From a bacterium (lineage in GTDB: Bacteria > Actinomycetota > Acidimicrobiia > Acidimicrobiales > Bin134): a stretch of DNA of 11,205 nt. Below are positions 1 to 4,911 of the stretch, one piece after another; within the stretch, counting starts at the first letter, position 1; every line of letters starts with the position of its first letter. Under the pieces are notes generated by a model that worked only from the letters and a program-made list of their open reading frames with translations, was not told the origin of the DNA and made no database searches. The position numbers and the translations under genes are program-made. The DNA is taken from the NCBI GenBank assembly GCA_028820035.1, contig JAPPKI010000371.1:1-11205 (forward strand), written 5' to 3'.

Positions 1-182
1 GGTCAGTAGTAGGCGACGGCTACGGCGACCGCGAAATGGTGATCGGCAACGTCGATCACGTTGCCGAAACCCTGGCCCCTTACATCGACGCCGGCCTCGA
101 ACACGTGCTGCTCGTCCCCCTAGCCCTCTCCCCTGACGAATGGCGCAACCACGTCGACGCCCTAGCCAAATTGATCAGCTGA
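1..182 (+). CDS. Luciferase-like monooxygenase family protein, C-terminal fragment (5' partial)
   Basis: The frame is open from the window edge and ends in TGA at 180-182, giving about 59 residues. The segment around DHVAETLAPYIDAGLEHVLL is typical of the C-terminus of LLM-class (bacterial luciferase-like) flavin or F420-dependent oxidoreductases, where 'VAE.L..Y.DAG..H..L' closes the TIM barrel. The substrate cannot be inferred because the N-terminal cofactor and substrate regions lie outside the window. It converges with the minus-strand toxin gene that ends at 216. The family call rests on this short tail only. Confidence 0.68.
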   Translation, partial: SVVGDGYGDREMVIGNVDHVAETLAPYIDAGLEHVLLVPLALSPDEWRNHVDALAKLIS

Positions 183-185
183 ATT

Positions 186-225
186 CCCCTATACAGTCGG
201 CGTAGTTTCCGGCGACTACCAGGGG
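186..225. terminator. Inverted repeat between convergent genes, possible bidirectional terminator
   Basis: CCCCT (186-190) pairs with AGGGG (221-225), and inside it AGTCG (195-199) pairs with CGACT (213-217), with small internal loops. The hairpin lies between the stop of the monooxygenase (182) and the last codons of the convergent toxin gene (stop at 216). There is no clear U-tract on either strand, so termination is inferred from position and symmetry. Confidence 0.35.
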
Positions 226-530
226 GCGTCGATATCAATCTCGAGTTGAACCAGCTCTACGGCGCCGTCGGCGGCGAGTTGGCCGATCACCGAGAATCGG
301 GGAACGAGCATCCCGGCCGCGATGAGAAGCCGGTAATCGGCACGACCGGGAAGGAGCTCGGGTAACTCGTCAAATAACACCGCAAAGTGCTCGACGATGC
401 GCAGCAACTCAAGTGATTGGAAGTCGATGACCGAGGGCTGTCCGGCAGAGCCGCGCTGGGTGGGAAGTGCCCGGTCGAGGTCACGGAAGAAATCCGAGGT
501 GACTCGGACGACTCTTCGGTTGCCGGTCAA
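216..530 (-). CDS. RelE/ParE-like toxin of a type II toxin-antitoxin pair (tentative)
   Basis: A 104-residue basic-then-acidic small protein. It opens with a strand-helix pattern (VVRVTSDFFRDLDRALP, residues 7-23), followed by a long helical stretch (DFQSLELLRIVEHFAVLFDEL, about 36-56) and a beta-rich tail (YRLLIAAGMLVPRFSVIGQL, VELVQLEIDID). This order suits the RelE/ParE fold, whose members cut ribosome-bound mRNA or inhibit gyrase; the activity here is inferred. The start taken is TTG at 530-528. It overlaps the TGA stop of the upstream antitoxin-like gene (TTGA, 4 nt), which implies translational coupling. No ATG or GTG occurs just upstream in this frame, although the frame stays open and reads plausibly (PKPDFPPKHFQARL), so a longer product or an ancient frameshift is possible. 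Confidence 0.65.
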   Translation of the reverse strand: MTGNRRVVRVTSDFFRDLDRALPTQRGSAGQPSVIDFQSLELLRIVEHFAVLFDELPELLPGRADYRLLIAAGMLVPRFSVIGQLAADGAVELVQLEIDIDAPW

Positions 531-706
531 GCGGGCTTGGAAGTGCTTCGGGGGGAAGTCCGGCTTAGGAAACGGCTGCGAACGCGGTCGAGGAACTCGG
601 GGGGAACCTCGCTGAGGTCGGTGACGATACTGGCTTGGAACTCAGCATCCTGCTCAGCAGGAGTGAGTTTTTCAAACTCCGCCGCCGTCCAGTTCTTGCG
701 AGCCAC
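527..706 (-). CDS. Small antitoxin-like protein upstream of the RelE-like toxin
   Basis: A 59-residue protein beginning at GTG 706-704 (VARKNWTAAEFEKLTPAEQ...). It has a soluble, helical, acidic N-terminal half (WTAAEFEKLTPAEQDAEFQ) and a segment DLSEVPPEFLDRVRSRF, then a basic Ser/Thr-rich tail. No standard DNA-binding domain (RHH, AbrB, HTH) is evident. The antitoxin role is inferred from three things: size, position directly upstream of the toxin with a 4-nt overlap, and the leaderless-type promoter. The last dozen codons (SRTSPRSTSKPA) read less convincingly than the overlapping toxin frame, so the true end of the family may have been altered by a frameshift. Confidence 0.65.
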   Translation of the reverse strand: MARKNWTAAEFEKLTPAEQDAEFQASIVTDLSEVPPEFLDRVRSRFLSRTSPRSTSKPA

Positions 707-712
707 AAGCTC

Positions 713-743
713 AGTATAGGGAATCGGAATCGCGACCCGACAC
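713..743 (-). promoter_or_regulatory. Leaderless-type promoter of the 706->216 toxin-antitoxin operon
   Basis: On the minus strand a TATACT hexamer occupies 718-713, seven nt before the GTG start at 706. Transcription would therefore begin at or next to the start codon, and no Shine-Dalgarno sequence precedes the GTG. The -35 region is weak (TGTCGG-like around 742-737). The spacer holds a direct repeat of CGATTC (GAATCG at 721-726 and 727-732 on plus), a possible site for autoregulation. Confidence 0.5.
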
Positions 744-855
744 TATCTTGATGCCGAGCACGCTGAGCCAGGCCGAAATTCTCTTCAGCCACCTCAGGGG
801 TATTCTCCCCAGTCGCACGCCTTGAGTGCTTCTGGCTGGATCATGCCGGCTCTCG

Positions 856-883
856 CTGACAGCAGTATCAATATTGGTATTAT
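856..883 (+). promoter_or_regulatory. Promoter of the hicB-like gene (leaderless type)
   Basis: CTGACA (856-861) and TATTAT (878-883) are separated by 16 bp, and each matches its sigma-70 consensus hexamer at five of six positions. The -10 ends 7 nt before the GTG at 891, so the transcript probably starts on the start codon. No Shine-Dalgarno sequence is present. Confidence 0.6.
866..879. promoter_or_regulatory. Palindromic operator candidate in the hicB promoter spacer
   Basis: TATCAATATTGGTA is a 14-bp inverted repeat with one mismatched pair and a perfect 8-bp core CAATATTG (869-876). It lies between the -35 and -10 hexamers and touches the -10. HicB antitoxins with a C-terminal ribbon-helix-helix domain commonly repress their own promoters, so this is the likely autoregulatory site; binding is inferred. 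Confidence 0.5.
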
Positions 884-890
884 TCGTTCT

Positions 891-1211
891 GTGAGTGATC
901 GCTACACCTACCGAGTGACCTGGTCGGCTGAGGACGAGGAGCATGTGGGCCTGTGCTTGGAGTTCCCGTCGTTGAGCTGGCTGGCTCCGGTGCCCGAAGA
1001 GGCGTTTGCCGGAATCCGCGAGGTCGTGCGTGAAGCCCTGGTTGACATGTTGGCCAACAACGAGACGCCGCCCGAGCCATTGGCTGATCGGCCGTACAGC
1101 GGCAAATTCGTGGTGCGCATCCCCCCGGAGACCCACCGAGACCTTGTGATACGTGCTGCGGAGAACGGCGTCAGCCTCAACCGCCTAGTGAGTTCCCTGC
1201 TGGCTGACTAA
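891..1211 (+). CDS. HicB-family antitoxin, apparently without a HicA partner
   Basis: A 106-residue protein from GTG 891. Residues 4-60 form the partial RNase H-like HicB domain: YTYRVTWSAEDEEHVGLCLEFPSLS, then a helix VPEEAFAGIREVVREALVDML. Residues 70-105 form a ribbon-helix-helix DNA-binding domain (GKFVVRIPPETHRDLVIRAA, then GVSLNRLVSSLL). This domain pair is typical of HicB antitoxins, which bind the HicA RNase toxin and repress their operon. No HicA-like ORF (60-80 residues with a conserved His in a dsRBD-like fold) is adjacent on either strand. It may therefore act as a stand-alone regulator or on a distant partner. An in-frame ATG at 843 would add 16 residues with no homology-like character; the GTG is preferred because of the promoter spacing. 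Confidence 0.83.
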   Translation: MSDRYTYRVTWSAEDEEHVGLCLEFPSLSWLAPVPEEAFAGIREVVREALVDMLANNETPPEPLADRPYSGKFVVRIPPETHRDLVIRAAENGVSLNRLVSSLLAD

Positions 1212-1239
1212 GCGTTGTAGGCGCTTTGGGTCTGCGTCT

Positions 1240-1419
1240 ATGCGGTGCTTCGGACCGGTTGTCCTCAGCGATATGCAGATACGGTTCCCTGATGTGACTG
1301 GGCAGAGCGGTGAAGATTCGGTGGGGCGCGCTGCGGAGGGTCGTGGGGAGTCGAAGGTGAAGAAGGTCAAGAGTGCGATGGCGGCGGGTAGTCGGCGGGT
1401 AGTCGGCGGGGACTGGTGA
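1240..1419 (+). CDS. Small ORF ahead of the 1416 gene, possibly its displaced N-terminus
   Basis: A 59-codon ORF from ATG 1240, with a second in-frame ATG at 1273, ending in TGA 1417-1419. That stop overlaps the GTG start of the next gene (GTGA). It encodes an acidic/glycine stretch (TGQSGEDSVGRAAEGRGES), then a basic one (KVKKVKSAMAAGSRR). No ribosome-binding site is evident at either ATG. An 11-bp tandem repeat near its 3' end sets the reading frame. Deleting one unit joins this ORF in frame to the 1416-2339 gene, through SAMAAGSRRGLVKVAGVGM. It may be the true N-terminal part of that protein in another phase, or a coupled leader peptide. It has no recognisable domain. Confidence 0.4.
   Translation: MRCFGPVVLSDMQIRFPDVTGQSGEDSVGRAAEGRGESKVKKVKSAMAAGSRRVVGGDW
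1382..1410 (+). repeat. 11-bp tandem repeat, about 2.6 copies, at an ORF junction
   Basis: The unit CGGCGGGTAGT occurs at 1382-1392 and 1393-1403, followed by a partial third copy CGGCGGG (1404-1410). Eleven is not a multiple of three, so gain or loss of a unit changes the frame. One unit carries TAG at 1389-1391, in the frame of the downstream gene. Confidence 0.85.
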
Positions 1420-2339
1420 AGGTGGCTGGGGTTGGGATGGTTACGGCTTGGAGGGTGCGGGTTGGGAGCAGGGCAGCGATTGATGGGACGAAGGAGCAGG
1501 CGGGGCGGGCTTTGTCGGCGGCGCAGGCATTGGTAGCGAGCGATTTGGCTGGGGATCTCAACCGGCTGGTGGCTGCCGCGGTGAAGGGGGTGCCGACGGT
1601 CTATGACAAGGCGATGGATGCCAACTACCTGCGCTCTGGGCTGGGTGGCAGCTATCACCGGTTGTTCGATGGGGGCCATACCATCGTTGGGGCGTTCAGG
1701 GCCGCAAGGGGCGTTTCGGCCGATGACACGGTGGTGCAGGAAGCGCTGGGAACGATCAAGGCTTTGATGCGAGATGCGTCCACGCCCCGAGGTCTGCCGC
1801 TGGCCACATGGGACAAGTCGACCTTTGATTCTGTGGCTGCGGCATTGGAGTCGAAGTTCGGGATTCCCAAAGCCTGGTTCTACGAGTTGAACACCTACGA
1901 CGCTGCCGACCTGTTGGGCGGGGCCATCGGTGTGGTGTCGGTGATTTATCGTTGGAACAGTGCAGACACCGAGGAATTCGCCAGGCTGGCCTCGACCATC
2001 GGGATGTCGGCCGCAGTCAGTGCCAACCCCCTGTTGATGGTGGTCTCGGTGGTGTCCATTGCCCGGGCCTACAACAAGGCCAGCAGCGCTGATGAGTTCG
2101 CCGAGCTGGTCGACGGGAGCTTCAAAGGCGCGGCGACGTCTGGAGCCAGCCTGGCTGCTGTCGCAGTAGCGGGTTCGGCCGGCGCGTCTGCCGGGGCAGC
2201 GCTAGTGCTCGGCGTGACTGCTGGCGTCCTTGCCTACAAGGTCTCCGACAAAGTGAGCCTCGTCGCAATAGCCCGCTTCGCCAAAGACCACGCAACTGTG
2301 ATCCTGGCCAATGCCAGGGCGACCGCCCGTCTAGACTGA
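1416..2339 (+). CDS. Unrecognised protein with hydrophobic, glycine/alanine-rich C-terminal half
   Basis: A 307-residue product from GTG 1416; ATG 1437 is an alternative start. I do not recognise a named family. Residues 1-60 are basic and helical. Residues 78-165 form a soluble region with distinctive segments GSYHRLFDGGHTIVGAF and TPRGLPLATWDKSTFDSVA. Three hydrophobic stretches follow at about 164-179, 195-217 (MSAAVSANPLLMVVSVVSIA) and 239-275, the last resembling a glycine-zipper helical hairpin. The C-terminus is short and basic. The pattern suits a membrane-inserting or membrane-associated protein. There is no signal peptide. The gene sits between TA loci, is preceded by the small ORF at 1240 with a 4-nt overlap, and is followed by a strong terminator, so it is probably a real, separately transcribed unit. 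A toxin or defence effector role is only a guess from context. Confidence 0.75.
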   Translation: MKVAGVGMVTAWRVRVGSRAAIDGTKEQAGRALSAAQALVASDLAGDLNRLVAAAVKGVPTVYDKAMDANYLRSGLGGSYHRLFDGGHTIVGAFRAARGVSADDTVVQEALGTIKALMRDASTPRGLPLATWDKSTFDSVAAALESKFGIPKAWFYELNTYDAADLLGGAIGVVSVIYRWNSADTEEFARLASTIGMSAAVSANPLLMVVSVVSIARAYNKASSADEFAELVDGSFKGAATSGASLAAVAVAGSAGASAGAALVLGVTAGVLAYKVSDKVSLVAIARFAKDHATVILANARATARLD

Positions 2340-2349
2340 ACGTATACTT

Positions 2350-2393
2350 CCCCGTCTGGCCTGCTTCGTCAGGGCATGGCGGGGCTATTTTTT
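2350..2393 (+). terminator. Rho-independent terminator after the 1416-2339 gene
   Basis: CCCCG (2350-2354) pairs with CGGGG (2380-2384), and TGGCCTG pairs with CAGGGCA with one mismatch, around a loop of about six bases (CTTCGT). The stem is followed by CTA and six T residues (2388-2393), the standard intrinsic terminator form. It begins 11 nt past the stop codon. Confidence 0.85.
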
Positions 2394-2590
2394 GCATCCG
2401 ACCGCCACGCTTTCGTCTACTTCAAATGGCTCGCAGAGTGCCGTTCTCCTATTTCTGCGGTTGCTCTGGCAGTGGCTAGTTCACATGGAATCCGTCGAGG
2501 AAGCGCATCAGGTTGTCGATTTCGATCTCCGGCTCGTTGGCTGGTCGCTTTGTTGATCGCGGTCGTCGCCCGATTTTCCTGGCTCTTTCC

Positions 2591-2755
2591 TTACACCACC
2601 AAGACTGCGTTGTATACCTCGGCGTAGTTCACTGCGCTCATGACCGGCGTTTGCTCGGTGAGCAGCGAGCCGATTGCGGAGATTACGTGTCGCGACCCTC
2701 GAGCTGCCTCAATAACCGGCCAAGAATCGAGAACTACTTTTCCCGTCGGGGTCAT
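2591..2755 (-). pseudogene. Truncated VapC-like PIN-domain toxin
   Basis: The 54-residue product has the N-terminus of a PIN ribonuclease: KVVLDSWPVIEAARGS, with the first catalytic Asp at residue 10, then SLLTEQTPVMSAVNYAEVYNAV, carrying the conserved Asn/Glu region (Glu46). Intact VapC toxins are about 125-135 residues; this one stops at TAA (2593-2591) before the third and fourth acidic motifs. None of the three frames over the next 200 nt on the minus strand restores a PIN C-terminus, so the missing half appears deleted rather than merely frameshifted. The start is ATG 2755-2753, overlapping the TGA of the upstream ORF (ATGA). Without the C-terminal Asp residues it should be catalytically dead, although the fragment could still be expressed. 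Confidence 0.72.
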
Positions 2756-2946
2756 TCCATGGGATGCGTGTGCTCTGGTACCCATCCGCCGCCGTGCCGC
2801 TCGGCTTCGAAGACCTCCATGAGGTCGGGACCGTCCCGTTCGATGTCAGCCAGCTTGTTGAGAAAGTCGACAAAGTCAGTGGCGCTGTCGAGCGCCTCCC
2901 GATATGTCGTGGGGCGGTTGCCAGGCGAGGCACCGGGTTCTGCCAT
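2752..2946 (-). CDS. Putative antitoxin of the truncated vapC-like locus
   Basis: A 64-residue protein from ATG 2946 (MAEPGASPGNRPTTYREALDS...), ending 4 nt inside the start of the truncated PIN gene. It is acidic and mostly helical (YREALDSATDFVDFLNKLADIE, then DLMEVFEAERHGGGWVPEHTH). No AbrB, RHH, Phd or MazE-type DNA-binding motif can be seen, which is unusual for a VapB. The ATG at 2958 would add four residues but overlaps the -10 hexamer, so 2946 is preferred. The antitoxin role is inferred from its size, the ATGA coupling and its dedicated promoter. Confidence 0.6.
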   Translation of the reverse strand: MAEPGASPGNRPTTYREALDSATDFVDFLNKLADIERDGPDLMEVFEAERHGGGWVPEHTHPME

Positions 2947-2953
2947 GAATCCC

Positions 2954-2981
2954 AGCATAGCGAGGGCTTTTGCCTTGTCAA
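2954..2981 (-). promoter_or_regulatory. Strong leaderless-type promoter of the truncated vapBC-like locus
   Basis: On the minus strand a perfect TTGACA (2981-2976) is followed after 16 bp by TATGCT (2959-2954), then 7 nt to the ATG at 2946. The region upstream of the -35 (2982-3000) is very A/T-rich, like an UP element. The geometry implies transcription starting at the initiation codon. Confidence 0.7.
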
Positions 2982-3010
2982 CTGTTTTATTTTATTTCAG
3001 TAATTTTCCT

Positions 3011-3844
3011 TCAAGTTGCGTTCTTGGAGTGGCCGGGGCTGATAAGTCGGGGGATGGTGGCCCAGCCGGATTGTTCGGGGGGAGGAATGATGTGGTCGGG
3101 GGTAGCGGCTTGGCTGGCGTAGCTGCCTGCGATGGCGAAGCTGATGGAGGCGGCTTCTAGGAGTTCAAGGGCGTTTATGCCGCCGCCGATAGCAATGAAT
3201 TCGGCTTCGAGCCCTTTCCAGCGGCAGAAGGCCTCGACTCCAGACACCTTGGATACCCCGGGGGGCGACACCGTCAGCCGGCTTCCTCCGAAGAGGGGAT
3301 CGGGCTCGTCCACGCGGGCAATGCCTAGGGCTTGAGAATGAACTGCTTTTGCAGCCCTATGGGCGTGGTCCGAATCCAGGCCGGTCAACACAAGTTCCAG
3401 CACGTCGGCCTCGACGTCGTTGGGCCTGAGGCCATGGTTGGTGTCTTCTTCTTGGAATTCCAGGTGAGTCGGAGCGGAGGTTGGGTTCTCGGGGACCACC
3501 AAATCTCCGCCGGGCTCGCCGCGGTCGTCGATGTACAGGCAGGGTCGGATGCCGTGGGCGTCAAGGATGTCAAGCAGCTTCCACAGAGCTGCTGGGTCGA
3601 AGGCGATGCGGTGGAAGCGCTGCATGGAGGCGAAGTCCATCCCGATCGATCCGTCGAGGGCCACCGCGGGCAATTCGAGGCCGTTCAACTCGAACAGTCG
3701 GGAAATGTTCCGCAACCGACGTCCAGTGGCGGCCAGCACTGTGTGCCCCGCGGCCTCCAGCTCGGCCAACGCCTCCAAGTGGGCCGCCGGGGCAACGCAG
3801 TCCAACCCCCAGAACGTCCGGTCCAGATCGGTCACAACCAGCAT
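3011..3844 (-). CDS. HAD-superfamily (Cof/MPGP-like, class IIB) hydrolase with altered motif IV
   Basis: A 277-residue protein with HAD motif I at 4-10 (VTDLDRT; nucleophile Asp6 and general acid Asp8), motif II at 39-42 (ATGR; Thr40) and motif III Lys199 (SKVSGVEAF). A class IIB cap lies between motifs II and III (about 60-190). Such enzymes usually remove phosphate from sugar phosphates or similar metabolites. Motif IV is normally GDGxND, but here it reads GGGINA (220-225): both Mg-binding acids are replaced by Gly and Ala. Catalysis may be reduced or lost, or another acid may serve. The start is ATG 3844, directly before the motif I strand; the open frame continues upstream only inside the mscS-like gene. 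It follows that gene by 25 nt on the same strand and is probably cotranscribed with it. The substrate is unknown. Confidence 0.88.
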   Translation of the reverse strand: MLVVTDLDRTFWGLDCVAPAAHLEALAELEAAGHTVLAATGRRLRNISRLFELNGLELPAVALDGSIGMDFASMQRFHRIAFDPAALWKLLDILDAHGIRPCLYIDDRGEPGGDLVVPENPTSAPTHLEFQEEDTNHGLRPNDVEADVLELVLTGLDSDHAHRAAKAVHSQALGIARVDEPDPLFGGSRLTVSPPGVSKVSGVEAFCRWKGLEAEFIAIGGGINALELLEAASISFAIAGSYASQAATPDHIIPPPEQSGWATIPRLISPGHSKNAT

Positions 3845-3869
3845 TGTTGGCAGTCGTTGGCAGGTGAGG

Positions 3870-4859
3870 TCAGTCGCCGGGGTTGAACCGGCGCAAGATG
3901 CCGGAGCGGACCCGCCACCGGGAGAGCTGGCGGACCAGGGCGGGTGGCATGGCCGACTGGGTGCCGGGACCTGGGGTCGCCGAGATGATTCCGGCTCGGC
4001 CGCGGTAGGGCTGGGCGTCCTCGTTGTCGCCCGACCAAACCACCACCTGCGGGAAGGCGATGGTGATGCCTGCGGCGGCAAAGCTCTGATGTACCGACAG
4101 GATCACGTCGTGGCGGGTGGCCAATTCTGTGGGCACATCGCTGCCGTGCCAGTAGTACAGGGTGAAATCGATACTGGACGACCCGAAGCGGGTCAACAGC
4201 GCTTGGGCCGGCGGCTCGGCGCTGACCCGCTCTACCTGCCCGAGGGCTTCGACCAGGCACTCTGTGGCCGCTTGCAGGTTGGTGTCGTAGGCCACGCCCA
4301 CTTCCAATTCGCTGCGCCGCAGCTCCTCGGTGGTGAGGTTGACGATGGGCCCCGCGGCCACCTCGCTGTTGGGAACCCGTACCGCCGATCCGTCGAGGCC
4401 GCGCAGCACGGTGGTGCGGGAGTCGATGTCGGTGGCCACCCCGAGGTGGTCTCCCAGCAGCACGGTGTCGCCCACCCTGAAGGGCCGACGGGCCTGAAGG
4501 ATCAGTCCGGAGAAGAAATTCTCCACCAGCTTCTGCAATGCCAGCGCCAAGACCAAGCCGCCCAGCCCGATGGCGCCGATCAGCGGCCCAACCTGCACCC
4601 CCAAGCTGGTAAGCGCGTAGAACAGCCCGATCAAGAAGAGGAGATAGCCCACCAGCCTGGCGGTGACAATGGCGGCGAAGCCCGGCCCCACCACGTGGAT
4701 CAGCACCCTTCGCACCAAGCGGGCGGCCAGCACGGCCACAACAATCGTGGCCGCCACGATGATCCCAGCCTGCACCCAGTCGGACACGGTCAGGGCCTCG
4801 TCGATGATCGAGTCGTCAGATGACTGCGCCAGAAGGTCTGCTCCTGCCAGGGTTGTCAT
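3870..4859 (-). CDS. Small-conductance mechanosensitive channel (MscS family)
   Basis: A 329-residue membrane protein from ATG 4859. TM1 is at about 30-50 and TM2 at 66-84. The pore-lining TM3 at 90-122 has the glycine/alanine-rich segment GPLIGAIGLGGLVLALALQ, followed by NFFSGLIL. The beta domain begins with RRPFRVGDTVLL (124-135), and the C-terminal alpha/beta domain ends near ITIAFPQ (265-271). This order is diagnostic of MscS channels, which open under membrane tension to release solutes during hypo-osmotic shock. The tail after 272 (about 57 residues, basic at the end, RWRVRSGILRRF) is longer than the E. coli MscS core and is cytoplasmic. It is transcribed with the HAD hydrolase downstream. 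A 52-nt gap separates it from the duplicated-domain gene upstream on the same strand, so a longer operon is possible. Confidence 0.94.
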   Translation of the reverse strand: MTTLAGADLLAQSSDDSIIDEALTVSDWVQAGIIVAATIVVAVLAARLVRRVLIHVVGPGFAAIVTARLVGYLLFLIGLFYALTSLGVQVGPLIGAIGLGGLVLALALQKLVENFFSGLILQARRPFRVGDTVLLGDHLGVATDIDSRTTVLRGLDGSAVRVPNSEVAAGPIVNLTTEELRRSELEVGVAYDTNLQAATECLVEALGQVERVSAEPPAQALLTRFGSSSIDFTLYYWHGSDVPTELATRHDVILSVHQSFAAAGITIAFPQVVVWSGDNEDAQPYRGRAGIISATPGPGTQSAMPPALVRQLSRWRVRSGILRRFNPGD

Positions 4860-4911
4860 CGGGGTGCTGTTCGCGAGTCGGTGGTCACGGTGTCGTCATG
4901 CTAGTGACGCC

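Noticed and set aside
565..792. Minus-strand ORF MAEENFGLAQRARH... overlapping the antitoxin promoter
   Set aside because: It runs through the promoter and is out of frame over the better-supported antitoxin gene, and its C-terminal part is Ser/Pro/Arg low-complexity.
711..1136. 141-codon minus-strand ORF antisense to hicB
   Set aside because: It overlaps the strongly supported HicB coding region and promoter and shows no recognisable domain.
1382..1410. Short repeats considered as a CRISPR-like or attachment-site signal
   Set aside because: The units are directly adjacent 11-mers without spacers, and no integrase or tRNA is nearby; a simple tandem duplication explains them.
2476..2606. Minus-strand reading ARKIGRRPRSTKRPANEPEI followed by EIDNLMRFLDGFHVN, ending in TAG at 2478-2476
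   Set aside because: It reads like the tail of a small protein but has no start codon in frame, no ribosome-binding site and no recognisable motif. It may be debris of the truncated PIN toxin region, so it is not annotated as a gene.
2376..3160. Plus-strand open frames at 2376-2627 and 2513-3160
   Set aside because: They lie over the terminator and antisense to the vapBC-like and HAD genes, and their composition (Arg/Ser/Cys-rich, low complexity) is that of a shadow frame in GC-rich DNA.
3531..4823. 430-codon plus-strand open frame antisense to mscS and the HAD gene
   Set aside because: Its translation is rich in Gly, His, Gln and Asp with no domain, while the opposite strand encodes clear MscS and HAD motifs. 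It is a GC-driven shadow.
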